From Prevotella bivia DSM 20514 (GTDB lineage: Bacteria; Bacteroidota; Bacteroidia; Bacteroidales; Bacteroidaceae): a DNA stretch of 64,000 bases. Within the stretch, counting starts at the first letter, position 1; every line of letters starts with the position of its first letter. The notes below the pieces were generated by a model. That model made no database searches, was not told the origin of the DNA, and was given only the letters and a program-made list of their open reading frames with translations. The stretch lies in assembly GCF_000262545.1 (NCBI RefSeq), contig NZ_JH660659.1, positions 191,240 to 255,239 of the forward strand, written 5' to 3'. Shown one piece after another: positions 10,092 through 19,271 of the stretch. Both the position numbers and the translations under genes were made by a program.

Positions 10092-10117
10092 AAAAGGGCA
10101 ACAATTGTTACCCTTTT
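10092..10117. terminator. Bidirectional terminator between queG and thiN
   Basis: AAAAGGGCAACAA at 10092-10104 is the near-perfect complement of TTGTTACCCTTTT at 10105-10117. T-runs follow on both strands, so it can end both convergent units. Confidence 0.75.
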
Positions 10118-10120
10118 ATT

Positions 10121-10795
10121 CTATTCTTTTACATCAAAAGTTTGATAAACAAGGTATCTACCATTACCTTCTATCGTAAAGTAGTCAGCTAGAGCTTCAT
10201 TCAATGTGCCTTGCCACCACTCCTTAACAGGATAAAGTGGATAACGGAGAGCTTCTGAAGTCAAACTCTCGCAACCAAAATTGAATATGCTTACTTGCTG
10301 ACGAGGCATTGAAATAAAAGTCTTTCTACCATTGCCCACCGTGAACCACCCATAATCTGTTACCATTGTGGGAACAATGCCAAGTGATTCATAATAGTGA
10401 ACCATGAGAGATATATTACCCAAGGTATGATCTTCGCGCTTACCAGTAGCACCAATATAACAAAAGCGAGGGCGCTTACTATTATTTATCTGCTTGTCAA
10501 TATGCGCAATAGCATAACGGGTGGCTTTCGTAAGATCATTCTCTTCTTGCTCATTCACTTGATGATAGATGTCTTTAAATTGTTGTTTTAAGGTATCGTT
10601 GAGCGAGTCGCCATCACCAATAATAGCAGTAGGAATGATCTCGAGATCAAGCAGATTTTGTAAAGCCCCATCACAAACAAAGAGATTTTTGGCTTGTTTT
10701 AAGATTTTGATAGGCAAAAGATGATGTGGAAAATCGCCAGCAGCAAGGATTACAGCGTCATATTCTAGTGGGAAATTGTTGATTATATTGTTCAT
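10121..10795 (-). CDS. thiN: Thiamine pyrophosphokinase
   Basis: Transfers pyrophosphate from ATP to thiamine, giving the cofactor TPP. 224 residues, normal for the TPK/ThiN family. The catalytic-domain motifs are VCDGALQNL (about 38-46), the acidic IGDGDSL (about 59-65), QEENDLTKA (about 81-89) and GATGKREDHTLGN (about 114-126), which bind Mg and ATP. The C-terminal third is the thiamine-binding part. Its start codon overlaps the stop of the transporter gene by 4 bp, so it is the last gene of the TPP-riboswitch operon and traps imported thiamine by phosphorylation. Confidence 0.93.
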   Translation of the reverse strand: MNNIINNFPLEYDAVILAAGDFPHHLLPIKILKQAKNLFVCDGALQNLLDLEIIPTAIIGDGDSLNDTLKQQFKDIYHQVNEQEENDLTKATRYAIAHIDKQINNSKRPRFCYIGATGKREDHTLGNISLMVHYYESLGIVPTMVTDYGWFTVGNGRKTFISMPRQQVSIFNFGCESLTSEALRYPLYPVKEWWQGTLNEALADYFTIEGNGRYLVYQTFDVKE

Positions 10796-11418
10796 ACTAG
10801 TCCTCCTTTTGCTTTATTTCTCAAATATTCCGCTCTCCACTTTTGATAACCAACCACCGCTAATACCACATAGAGGGCATACAAACCTGCAGTGAAAGGG
10901 ATTTCCTTATAAGCATAAAGCGCAGCTAATTCTATGTCGGCAACCATCCAAAAGAGCCATTGTTCAATGTATTTCTTCGATAAAGCCCATAAGCCAACAA
11001 TGCTCACGGTGTTGCCAAAACTATCATAGAGCGGTACATTGGAATTAGTAAAATGAGCTAACACCTCATAAAGAGCAAACCATAGTGCAGCAAACACAAC
11101 GATAATTGGCAAGAGATAACGACGAGGCATGTGGGTAATTGGTAATTCTTCCTTTGTTTCTTTACGGAATAGTTTCCAGTAAAGGAAGCCATAAATGCCA
11201 GCTATAATGTAGTAAATTTGCATACCAAAGTCGGCATAAAGTTGCGCTTCATAATACACAAAGAGGTAAATTGCAGGCATGACAATACCCGTAACCCAAA
11301 GCCAAATGCTAGCTTTATACTCTTGATAAATATAGATTAATCCCACTACAGCACCGAGTATCTCAAGCTTTTGATAGTCGGTAAAGAAACTGTGGAGGGT
11401 ATTTATAATGTCTGTCAT
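10792..11418 (-). CDS. pnuT: PnuC-family thiamine transporter (PnuT)
   Basis: A 208-residue inner membrane protein with about seven hydrophobic segments and the Trp/Tyr-rich character of PnuC carriers (for example ASIWLWVTGIVMPAI, IYGFLYWKLFRKE). PnuC itself carries nicotinamide riboside, but homologues in Bacteroidetes that sit downstream of a TPP riboswitch beside an outer membrane receptor and thiamine pyrophosphokinase are known as PnuT, thiamine facilitators. Here it lies between exactly those two genes. The carrier is a passive facilitator and depends on ThiN for metabolic trapping. Substrate call rests on context, not on a diagnostic residue. Confidence 0.9.
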   Translation of the reverse strand: MTDIINTLHSFFTDYQKLEILGAVVGLIYIYQEYKASIWLWVTGIVMPAIYLFVYYEAQLYADFGMQIYYIIAGIYGFLYWKLFRKETKEELPITHMPRRYLLPIIVVFAALWFALYEVLAHFTNSNVPLYDSFGNTVSIVGLWALSKKYIEQWLFWMVADIELAALYAYKEIPFTAGLYALYVVLAVVGYQKWRAEYLRNKAKGGLV

Positions 11419-11431
11419 ATATTAATAAATA

Positions 11432-11460
11432 AAGGTGCAAACGTTCATATTTGCACCTTA
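11432..11460 (-). terminator. Hairpin between receptor and pnuT
   Basis: AAGGTGCAAA and TTTGCACCTT pair across an 8-9 nt loop, followed on the minus strand by TATTTATT. It may attenuate transcription or trim the mRNA inside the operon, giving more receptor than carrier. Confidence 0.5.
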
Positions 11461-11477
11461 TAAAGATACTCAATGAC

Positions 11478-13865
11478 CTAGAATTTCAGTGTAATGTTAC
11501 CCATAAAGTTGAAACCAGCCATTGGCATGAAACCAATTTGCGTATAGCGATTTTCATTAGGGTGACCAGACTTCTCTACAATACTGCTATAAACCCAACC
11601 TGTTGGTGCATAACGACGACTGAAAATGTTATTAAAGTCGGCACCAAAGCTTATTTCCTTAACACCTAAGAAACGTTTCTCAGGATGTAAGGTGTAGCCC
11701 AAGTTGATATTCGTTTGACTATAGCAAGGCAATGAGCGAGTAGCGTTTTCTGTATTATCAAGATACTGACTGCTTACAAAGTTAGTATGCCAAGTAGCTT
11801 TAAAGCCCTTATAATGAACATCAATAAAGCCATTAAGAATAGCCGATGGAGAGAAAGCAAGGGTAGAGTTGTCATAATGAATGGTGCGGAAACTCTTTTC
11901 CCAATTCACACTAGCACCTTCATCAAAGTCTTTTACCTTATTACTACTCAAAGCTGCATTACCCTCAACTGACAACCATGATAAAGGACTCCAACCTACC
12001 TCTAATTCTACGCCAATACGATAACTACGTTTCACGTTTGTAGTCAATGGTTCACCAATATCGCTATGCGCACCTGTTTGCACTAGTTGGTTATGATACC
12101 ACATACCATAGAAGTTGGCTCCAGCATGCCAGTTTGGGGCTTGATATTGATAACCTACCTCAAGATCGAGCAATCGCTCTGCAGAAGGAGCAGGATTACC
12201 ACCGTTATCTGTATAGTTATTGCGCTCAGGCTCACGATTTGCTAAAGCTAAAGAAGCATAAGCCTTATGATTATCACGATAATAACTTACACCCACCTTT
12301 GGATTAAAGAAATGGAACTTGCTATCAATATTTACTAATTGATTGATATAGCCATTATCCTTCTCATAGAATTTATCGTTAATACCATCAGAAGAGTAAT
12401 CCACATAACGATATTGCAGATCGGCAAAAGCACTCCAATAATCGGCAAAACTATAACTAGCCTTTACATAGGCACTATAGTCTTGCTTAAAAGCTTTTGA
12501 GTCATAGTATTGATAATCAACACCATTTGGACGAAACTTTGCATCTAACTCTGCATTACTGATATAAGTAAGATAACCGAAATGGCTTCCACGGAATTGC
12601 TGAAGGTTGAGTCCTCCAATAACATTCCACGGCTCGTTCTTATACTTAGTAGTATAAACTAAGCCGTATGTATGCTGTCTCAAGCCCTTCATACGCACAA
12701 AGTCTGATTTCTTTACCTCCTTACCAGCAGCATCGGTAAAGGTTAAACCAAACTTCTTGAGCTTAGTATTCTCCTTAAATTCACTATAATAACCATAGCC
12801 ATAAGTGTAATGTAAAGCAAAGCTGTGGCTCCAATGTACATTAGGTGTATAAGCAGCCGAAAGAATATTGTGGTTTTGATAGAAATTATCGGTGGTCTTA
12901 TCCCAATAAGATCCATCGCGCATCTTATAGCGATAGGTAGTATAGTTGCCATTAGCATCTTTCACAAAGGCGTCATCCTTGTCGGTTAAAATATTCTCAT
13001 AAAGCAGATTATACTTTCCCAAACCATGATCGTAAAGATCCTTATAAGTAGTAATACCTGTTGAAGTACCATAAGTGCCATTTATCAAACTATTGCCATT
13101 ATTACCCGTTACTACACCATTCCATGCTTGTCCTGTCTTCTCAAAATTTCCAATATTCTTATAGCTTATGCGGAATTTATCGTTGGCAAGCCACGTTAAA
13201 CCACCATAGTAAGAACCTGAACGCCCTTGTGTACCATGAATAAAACCGTTGGTTGCAGTCTCATGATAAGCACCATCAAAGATAAAATGATTGCCTATCA
13301 ACCCCGTAGAAAAGTTAGTACCCACATTATAGGTATTATAAGAACCATAAGATGCTGTTACTTCTACCGAAGGGGTAAACTGTGGAGAAGCTGTTGCCAA
13401 CGAAATAGAACCACCAAAAGCACCATCGCCATTGGTAGAAGTACCGATACCACGCTGTATTTGGATACTCCCTAATAATGCTGCATACGAATTCATATTA
13501 GCCCAAAATACAGCTTGATCCTCTGGAGAATTGAGCGAAACACCATCAAGGGTTACATTTATTCTACTAGCACCCGTACCACGCACACGCATAGCAGCAG
13601 TACCAGTGCCTAAACCATTCTCACCCCATGCTATAATGCCTGGAGTACGAGCAAAAAGGAAAGGCAACTCCCTACCCTGTTTGCTAAATGTTTGCAACTC
13701 ACTTTTATTAATATTGGCAACAGCGTATGGAGCATTCTTTGTTGCTCGCACACCAGCCACTATTACTTCGTTTAGTTGCTGGCTACGCAAAGTATCAGCA
13801 ACGTTTTGTGCCATTATTCCACTAACGCAAGTAAGTGCGCTAGCAAAAATCACCATTCTTTTCAT
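11478..13865 (-). CDS. TonB-dependent receptor, predicted thiamine uptake
   Basis: 795 residues: signal peptide (about 1-19, cleavage after MAQ), TonB-box-like segment followed by a plug (residues about 30-150, with VRGTGASRINVTLDGV and IQIQRGIGTSTNGDGAF), and a beta-barrel ending in ITLKF with terminal Phe. The leader carries a TPP riboswitch, and pnuT and thiN follow, so this is the outer membrane thiamine (or thiamine phosphate) receptor predicted for Bacteroidetes. The first ATG at 13865 gives a proper signal peptide. The barrel resembles BtuB-type receptors rather than SusC. Confidence 0.93.
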   Translation of the reverse strand: MKRMVIFASALTCVSGIMAQNVADTLRSQQLNEVIVAGVRATKNAPYAVANINKSELQTFSKQGRELPFLFARTPGIIAWGENGLGTGTAAMRVRGTGASRINVTLDGVSLNSPEDQAVFWANMNSYAALLGSIQIQRGIGTSTNGDGAFGGSISLATASPQFTPSVEVTASYGSYNTYNVGTNFSTGLIGNHFIFDGAYHETATNGFIHGTQGRSGSYYGGLTWLANDKFRISYKNIGNFEKTGQAWNGVVTGNNGNSLINGTYGTSTGITTYKDLYDHGLGKYNLLYENILTDKDDAFVKDANGNYTTYRYKMRDGSYWDKTTDNFYQNHNILSAAYTPNVHWSHSFALHYTYGYGYYSEFKENTKLKKFGLTFTDAAGKEVKKSDFVRMKGLRQHTYGLVYTTKYKNEPWNVIGGLNLQQFRGSHFGYLTYISNAELDAKFRPNGVDYQYYDSKAFKQDYSAYVKASYSFADYWSAFADLQYRYVDYSSDGINDKFYEKDNGYINQLVNIDSKFHFFNPKVGVSYYRDNHKAYASLALANREPERNNYTDNGGNPAPSAERLLDLEVGYQYQAPNWHAGANFYGMWYHNQLVQTGAHSDIGEPLTTNVKRSYRIGVELEVGWSPLSWLSVEGNAALSSNKVKDFDEGASVNWEKSFRTIHYDNSTLAFSPSAILNGFIDVHYKGFKATWHTNFVSSQYLDNTENATRSLPCYSQTNINLGYTLHPEKRFLGVKEISFGADFNNIFSRRYAPTGWVYSSIVEKSGHPNENRYTQIGFMPMAGFNFMGNITLKF

Positions 13866-13907
13866 GAAGGTATATAACTTGTATTAAAATATAAATAAAG
13901 GGGGAAT

Positions 13908-13983
13908 GTTCCTACGACGGCATTACCCGCATCAGGTTCATGGGTATAATCTCAGCAAGCCCACACAGGCTAGCACCCCTTAG
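13908..13983 (-). promoter_or_regulatory. TPP riboswitch (THI element)
   Basis: On the minus strand the leader contains the conserved aptamer blocks in order: GGGGTGCT, then GCTGAGATTATACCC, then the diagnostic GAACCTGATGCGGGTAATGC, then CGTAGGA. These match the TPP-sensing RNA. The element ends about 43 nt before the receptor start, so control of translation initiation is more likely than a terminator. A TAACTTTG box at 14006-14013 on the minus strand is a plausible promoter -7 element just upstream. Confidence 0.97.
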
Positions 13984-14013
13984 TTTTCTGTTTGAAAACC
14001 AATTGCAAAGTTA

Positions 14014-14338
14014 CTCATTCTTTTTCTATTCATGAAAATTTCAGAAAAGTAAAATAAAAAAATATTTATGAATAGATTTTTTATGGTTGTGGAGTTTCTC
14101 CTAATACAGAATACTATTTTTTTTGTTTAGAGCAAAAATAAGTGTGAGTAGTCCAAGTAAAATCGCTCTATAAAAATTTACTCAGTAAAAGATGACCTTT
14201 TACTCATCAAAAGATGACCTTTTACGCTACAAAAGGTTACCTTTTACTAGCAAAAAGGTTACCTTTTATTTTAAGGCATATAAAGTTTTGGTATACAACG
14301 ATTTATAAAAATAACTTTCCTGCTTTGCACTGTTTTTT
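14014..14338. other. Non-coding gap with a periodic palindromic array
   Basis: This 325-bp stretch between the thiamine operon leader and the FAD dehydrogenase gene has no credible reading frame. It holds the four-unit repeat array annotated separately; the rest is AT-rich. Confidence 0.6.
14184..14269. repeat. Four tandem near-palindromic units, 22-bp period
   Basis: Cores at 14187-14201 and 14209-14223 (AAAAGATGACCTTTT), and at 14231-14245 and 14253-14267 (AAAAGGTTACCTTTT), are spaced exactly 22 bp. Each is an imperfect inverted repeat flanked by short variable links. Similar units occur at 4707 and near 40000, so this is a dispersed family, expanded here. Confidence 0.85.
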
Positions 14339-15925
14339 TTAATACTCTATTCTTCCTAAGTACTCTGCTACCATTTCTGCACATCTTTCACCATCAATGC
14401 CTGCACTAACAATACCTCCAGCATAACCAGCACCTTCACCACATGGAAAAAGTCCTTGCAAACGCACATGCATAAGAGACTCACGATCGCGTAAAATTCG
14501 CACAGGAGAGCTTGTTCTTGTTTCTGAAGCAATAAGGACAGCTTCGTTTGTTAAGAATCCATGCGAGGTCTTACCAAACTTGCGAAAAGCAGTTTGAAGG
14601 CGTTTAGAAATATATTCGGGCATCCAAAAATGAAGAGGACTAGAAAGCAAGCCTGGAGCATAGCTTGACTTAGGCAGATCGTATGACAACCGATTATTAA
14701 CAAAGTCTGCCATACGTTGGGCTGGTGCTACTTGTGAGCGTCCACCTTGTTGCCATGTGTTTTGTTCTAATTCTTCCTGATATTTTAGCAGTCGTAAGAC
14801 ATCATCACCTTCAACATCGTCAGGATTAATTTGAACCACCATTCCTGAATTTGACCATTGCGTACCGCGATTAGCTGGACTCATTCCGTTAGTAACCACT
14901 TGTTCTGCTCCTGTTGCAGAAGGAATGACAAAGCCACCCGGACACATACAGAAAGAGTAAACTCCTCTTCCGTCTACTTGCGTAACAAACGAATATTCAG
15001 CAGTAGGTAGAAACTTACCCTTACCTTCTTTATTATGATATTGTATTTGGTTTATCAAATGTGATGGATGCTCTAAACGTACTCCAATGGCTAAGCCTTT
15101 AGCCTCAAGGTCTCCTTTCACATTTGCCATATAGCGATAAACATCGCGTGCAGAATGACCTGTAGCCAATATAACTGGTCCAAAAAATTCTACTTCTGTA
15201 GGATGATCAACTGTACTCTTTAAGTTGATTGCTCGTACTCCTTTTAGAATGTTTTCATCTGTAATAAAGCTAATCATCTTTGTTTGAAAATGCACCTCAC
15301 CACCATATTTTAATATGGTGTTACGCATATTCTCAATAACTCGAGGTAGCTTGTCTGTACCGATATGGGGATGAACATCAGCAAGAATAGAAGAGCTAGC
15401 TCCATGCTGGCAGAAAACATTTAGAATTTTATCTACTGACCCACGCTTCTTGCTACGTGTATAGAGTTTACCATCCGAATAAGCTCCTGCCCCACCTTCG
15501 CCATAACAATAATTTGATTCGTTATTTACTTTTTGTGTTTTGGTAATGAGGGCTAAATCATTCTTTCGTTCACGAACATCTTTTCCACGTTCTAAAACGA
15601 TAGGACGCAAGCCAAGCTCTATTAATCGTAATGAGGCAAAGAGTCCTGCAGGACCTTCTCCTACAACAATAACAGCAGGTGCTTTGCTCACATCTTTATA
15701 TTCGGTGTGTTGAAAAACATCATCTTGTGGAAATTCATTAATGTATACGCGAACATTCAGGTTGATGTATATATCTCTATGACGAGCGTCAACTGACCGT
15801 TTTAAAACACGTACGCGGTAGATCTCAGCCAAATCTAAACCTTTCTCCTCTGCAAGATATGCCTTTAAATTAGTCTCGTTATAACCTATTTGTGGTAAAA
15901 CACGTAGTTGATATTCTTGAATCAT
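14339..15925 (-). CDS. FAD-dependent dehydrogenase, COG2509 family
   Basis: 528 residues. The N-terminal about 90 residues form a small domain typical of this family, and the FAD-binding Rossmann motif follows as VVGEGPAGLFASLRLIELG (about 96-114) ending in the acidic LERG. Further conserved blocks are GEGGAGAYSDGKLYTR (about 143-158), ILATGHSARD (about 251) and a C-terminal FPCGEGAGYAGGI with the GIDG block (about 493-511). These proteins are annotated as uncharacterised FAD dehydrogenases; the natural substrate is not known. It is divergent from thrA with a 157-bp spacer. Confidence 0.9.
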   Translation of the reverse strand: MIQEYQLRVLPQIGYNETNLKAYLAEEKGLDLAEIYRVRVLKRSVDARHRDIYINLNVRVYINEFPQDDVFQHTEYKDVSKAPAVIVVGEGPAGLFASLRLIELGLRPIVLERGKDVRERKNDLALITKTQKVNNESNYCYGEGGAGAYSDGKLYTRSKKRGSVDKILNVFCQHGASSSILADVHPHIGTDKLPRVIENMRNTILKYGGEVHFQTKMISFITDENILKGVRAINLKSTVDHPTEVEFFGPVILATGHSARDVYRYMANVKGDLEAKGLAIGVRLEHPSHLINQIQYHNKEGKGKFLPTAEYSFVTQVDGRGVYSFCMCPGGFVIPSATGAEQVVTNGMSPANRGTQWSNSGMVVQINPDDVEGDDVLRLLKYQEELEQNTWQQGGRSQVAPAQRMADFVNNRLSYDLPKSSYAPGLLSSPLHFWMPEYISKRLQTAFRKFGKTSHGFLTNEAVLIASETRTSSPVRILRDRESLMHVRLQGLFPCGEGAGYAGGIVSAGIDGERCAEMVAEYLGRIEY

Positions 15926-15984
15926 CCTGTAATATATATTTGCAATGTAATTGCTACAAAATTACACAAATATATCTTCATTTA

Positions 15985-16016
15985 GTTGTATATTGGGCTT
16001 TTTCTTACTATTTTTG
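15985..16016 (+). promoter_or_regulatory. Candidate promoter of thrA
   Basis: GTTG at 15985-15988 and TATTTTTG at 16009-16016 (matches TAnnTTTG) are spaced 20 bp, close to the Bacteroidetes housekeeping pattern. It would give a leader of about 60 nt to the ATG at 16083. Confidence 0.55.
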
Positions 16017-16082
16017 CCTTTAAGTTTTGTGTTTGCTCTATTGTTAAGAGGAATACATAATAATAACTTTAAAAGATTTGTT

Positions 16083-18518
16083 ATGAAAGTATTGAAGTTT
16101 GGAGGAACATCCGTAGGTTCCGTTAAAAGCATTTTAAGCTTAAAGCGGATTGTTGAAAAAGAAGCTAAACATCAAAAGGTAATAGTAGTGGTTAGTGCCT
16201 TAGGAGGCATCACCGATCAACTTATAAAAACCTCACAATTAGCTCTTAAAGGTGATGATAATTGGAAACAAGAGTATGAAAAAATAGTGCAGCGTCACCA
16301 TAAAATGATAGATACAATTATTACTAACACATACGATCGTGAAAAACTTTTCTATACCGTTGATACATTACTTGAGCAACTCCATTCTATCTATTATGGT
16401 GTATATCTTATTCACGATCTTGGAGAAAAAACCAAAAATACTATTGTAAGCTATGGTGAACGACTAAGCTCCAACATCGTAGCTACGCTCATTAAAGGCT
16501 CAAAATGGTATGATGCACGTTCATTCATTAAAACAGAGGGAAAAAATAGTAAGCGAAGCCTTGATTCAGAACTTACTTATGACTTGGTAAGGCTCGCTTT
16601 TCAAACCATTCCTCGTATAGCTGTTGTGCCAGGGTTTATAGCCCAAGACAAAGTGAGTGGTGATACTACTAACCTTGGTCGTGGAGGAAGTGATTATACT
16701 GCTTCTATTCTTGCTGCCGCTCTTGATGCTGAGGCTCTTGAGATTTGGACGGATGTAGATGGTTTTATGACTGCAGACCCTAAAGTTATTAAATCGGCTT
16801 ATACGATCAACGAACTATCATACACGGAAGCAATGGAGTTATGCAACTTTGGAGCAAAAGTGGTCTACCCTCCTACTATTTACCCCGTTTGTGTTAAGAA
16901 TATCCCGATCAAGGTAAAGAATACCTTCAGCCCTTCTAATGAAGGTACTGTTATAAAGCAGTTTGTTACAAAGAGTCCAAAACTTATTCGTGGAATTTCT
17001 TCTATAAAAGACACTACACTTATTACAGTTACAGGTCTGTCTATGGTTGGAGTTGTAGGTGTAAACAGAAGAATTTTTACAACTTTAGCAAATAACGGTA
17101 TTAGCGTATTTCTTGTTTCACAAGCAGCTTCAGAAAATAATACATCTATCGGTGTGAAAGACGAAGATGCAGAGAAAGCTATAAAAGTACTTAACGAAGA
17201 GTTTAAACTAGAGATAGAAGATGGTAGAATGTTTCCTATGCATGCTGAAAGTGGATTAGCGACAGTAGCTATTGTAGGCGAGAATATGAAACACGCAGTA
17301 GGTATTGCAGGCAAACTATTTGGAACACTTGGTCGATCAGGAATTAGTGTTATAGCTTGTGCGCAAGGTGCAGCAGAAACTAATATTTCGTTTGTGGTAG
17401 AAGGTTCTGAACTACGCAAAACACTTAATGTTATACACGATTCCTTCTTCCTATCTGAATATAAGGTTCTGAACCTTTTCATTTGTGGTATAGGCACTGT
17501 AGGTAGTAAACTTATTGAACAAATAAAAAGCCAACATGATGAGCTAGCTAATTATTCTCATCTCAAGCTAAATGTGGTAGGTATAGCCTCATCGAAAAAT
17601 GCTATTTACAATCGTGATGGAATAGATCTCAATAGTTATCACTCTTTACTAAAACAGAGTGAAAGCTCATCGCCAGCACTTCTTTGTCAACATATTGTGG
17701 AGATGAATATATTCAATTCGGTCTTTGTAGATTGTACAGCATCACCAGAGGTTGCTAACCTTTATCAAACTTTGCTAGATCACAGTGTGTCAGTAGTAAC
17801 TGCTAATAAAATAGCAGCTTCTGGCCCGTATGAAAGCTATTTGAAACTTAAACAGACAGCATTACAACGTGGCATTAAGTTTCTCTATGAAACAAATGTG
17901 GGAGCAGGCTTGCCAATTATTGGTACTATCAACGATCTTAAAAATTCTGGTGATAAAATATTAAAAATTGAAGCAGTACTATCAGGTACATTAAACTATA
18001 TATTTAATGCTATTTCTGCAACCAAACCTCTCTCAGCTACAGTTCTATCTGCAAAGGAAGAGGGATATAGCGAACCTGATCCACGTATTGATCTTAGTGG
18101 AACTGATGTTATCCGTAAACTTGTTATCCTAACTCGTGAGGCTGGCTATAAGGTGGAACAAGCTGATGTTAAGAAAGAATTATTTATTCCTGATAGCTTT
18201 TTAAAAGGGTCGCTTGCTGACTTTTGGAGTCATCTACCAGAGCTTGATGCAGACTTTGAAGCGCATCGAGCAAAACTTGATGCAGAAGGAAAGCGTTGGC
18301 GTTTTGTAGCAACAATGGATCATGGAGCAACAAATGTATCGCTTAAAGAGGTTGATGCTCAACATCCTTTTTATAGGTTAGAGGGGAGTAATAATATTAT
18401 CCTTCTCACCACTGAACGTTATAAACAATACCCAATGCTTATTCAGGGCTATGGTGCAGGAGCTTCTGTTACAGCTGCAGGTATATTTGCCAATATCATG
18501 AGCATAGCTAATATATAA
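16083..18518 (+). CDS. thrA: Bifunctional aspartate kinase / homoserine dehydrogenase I
   Basis: 811 residues, matching ThrA (about 820). The kinase domain starts immediately with VLKFGGTSVGSV; ACT regulatory domains occupy about residues 310-460; the homoserine dehydrogenase domain begins with FICGIGTVGSKLIEQ (about 467) and includes TANKIAASGPY and the catalytic-side LSGTLNYIFN. It catalyses the first and third steps from aspartate to threonine, methionine and isoleucine. An in-frame upstream ATG at 15951 would add 44 hydrophobic residues absent from the family and would place the promoter inside the gene, so 16083 is preferred. trmD follows after 17 bp. Confidence 0.96.
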   Translation: MKVLKFGGTSVGSVKSILSLKRIVEKEAKHQKVIVVVSALGGITDQLIKTSQLALKGDDNWKQEYEKIVQRHHKMIDTIITNTYDREKLFYTVDTLLEQLHSIYYGVYLIHDLGEKTKNTIVSYGERLSSNIVATLIKGSKWYDARSFIKTEGKNSKRSLDSELTYDLVRLAFQTIPRIAVVPGFIAQDKVSGDTTNLGRGGSDYTASILAAALDAEALEIWTDVDGFMTADPKVIKSAYTINELSYTEAMELCNFGAKVVYPPTIYPVCVKNIPIKVKNTFSPSNEGTVIKQFVTKSPKLIRGISSIKDTTLITVTGLSMVGVVGVNRRIFTTLANNGISVFLVSQAASENNTSIGVKDEDAEKAIKVLNEEFKLEIEDGRMFPMHAESGLATVAIVGENMKHAVGIAGKLFGTLGRSGISVIACAQGAAETNISFVVEGSELRKTLNVIHDSFFLSEYKVLNLFICGIGTVGSKLIEQIKSQHDELANYSHLKLNVVGIASSKNAIYNRDGIDLNSYHSLLKQSESSSPALLCQHIVEMNIFNSVFVDCTASPEVANLYQTLLDHSVSVVTANKIAASGPYESYLKLKQTALQRGIKFLYETNVGAGLPIIGTINDLKNSGDKILKIEAVLSGTLNYIFNAISATKPLSATVLSAKEEGYSEPDPRIDLSGTDVIRKLVILTREAGYKVEQADVKKELFIPDSFLKGSLADFWSHLPELDADFEAHRAKLDAEGKRWRFVATMDHGATNVSLKEVDAQHPFYRLEGSNNIILLTTERYKQYPMLIQGYGAGASVTAAGIFANIMSIANI

Positions 18519-18535
18519 GTAAAAAATAACAATAA

Positions 18536-19210
18536 ATGAGAATAGATATTATAACAGTATTACCTGAAATGCTTGAAGGCTTTGTACATGAGAGCATTCT
18601 TGCTAGAGCGGAGAAAAAAGGGTTAGCAGAAATTCGTTTGCATAATTTGCGCGACTATAGTCAAGACAAATGGAAACGTATTGACGACTATCCGTTTGGA
18701 GGTCAAGCTGGTATGGTAATGCAAATAGAGCCAATAGATCGCTGTATATCAGCTCTGAAAGCTGAACGCGATTATGATGAGGTTATTTTTACTTCTCCAG
18801 ATGGAGAACAGTTTAACCAAAAAATAGCCAATGATCTCTCACTTGGTGGCAACCTTATTATCCTTGCTGGACATTATAAAGGAATAGACCAACGTGTACG
18901 CGACCATCTTATTACTCGTGAAATCTCTATTGGCGATTTTGTTCTAACAGGTGGAGAACTTCCTGCTGCTATTATTGTGGATGCTGTAGTAAGACTTATT
19001 CCTGGAACTATTAGTGATGAACAAAGTGCACTATCCGATTGTTTTCAAGACGATATGCTCTCTGCTCCCATATATACACGTCCTCGTAGTTATAATGGTT
19101 GGGATGTGCCCGAAATTCTTCTCAGTGGTAATGAAGCTAAAATTAAACAGTGGGAATTTGACCAAGCGATGGAGCGCACCAAAAGATTAAGACCTGACCT
19201 TTTAAAGTAA
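18536..19210 (+). CDS. trmD: tRNA (guanine-37-N1) methyltransferase
   Basis: Methylates G37 next to the anticodon, preventing frameshifting. 224 residues, normal for TrmD. The SPOUT trefoil-knot SAM site is seen as [13 protein letters not shown] (about 110-122) and [14 protein letters not shown] (about 132-145); the N-terminal [12 protein letters not shown] and GGQAGMVMQ (about 54-62) are also standard. It lies 17 bp after thrA and is probably co-transcribed with it, rather than with the ribosomal genes (rpsP, rplS) seen next to trmD in many other bacteria. Confidence 0.96.
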   Translation: MRIDIITVLPEMLEGFVHESILARAEKKGLAEIRLHNLRDYSQDKWKRIDDYPFGGQAGMVMQIEPIDRCISALKAERDYDEVIFTSPDGEQFNQKIANDLSLGGNLIILAGHYKGIDQRVRDHLITREISIGDFVLTGGELPAAIIVDAVVRLIPGTISDEQSALSDCFQDDMLSAPIYTRPRSYNGWDVPEILLSGNEAKIKQWEFDQAMERTKRLRPDLLK

Positions 19211-19230
19211 AAGGTTTTATACATATATAA

Positions 19231-19266
19231 TAAGAGGATGCTATCATTATAGATATCACCCTCTTA
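19231..19266. terminator. Inverted repeat between trmD and pcrA
   Basis: TAAGAGG at 19231-19237 pairs with CCTCTTA at 19260-19266. A second small repeat overlaps the trmD stop (ACCTTTT 19197, AAAAGGT 19209, then TTTAT). The genes converge, so either could end transcription. Confidence 0.5.
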
Positions 19267-19271
19267 TCTCT

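Noticed and set aside
13531..13887. Plus-strand frame of 118 codons over the start of the thiamine receptor gene
   Set aside because: It is antisense to a receptor with clear signal peptide and plug domain.
14184..14269. CRISPR array
   Set aside because: Units are 22 bp and contiguous, with no spacers of 25-40 bp, and no cas genes lie in the window.
15951..16083. Upstream start for ThrA
   Set aside because: It adds 44 hydrophobic residues absent from the family and contains the likely promoter.
16880..17497. 205-codon frame antisense to thrA
   Set aside because: ThrA is unambiguous on the plus strand; the antisense product is low in motif content.
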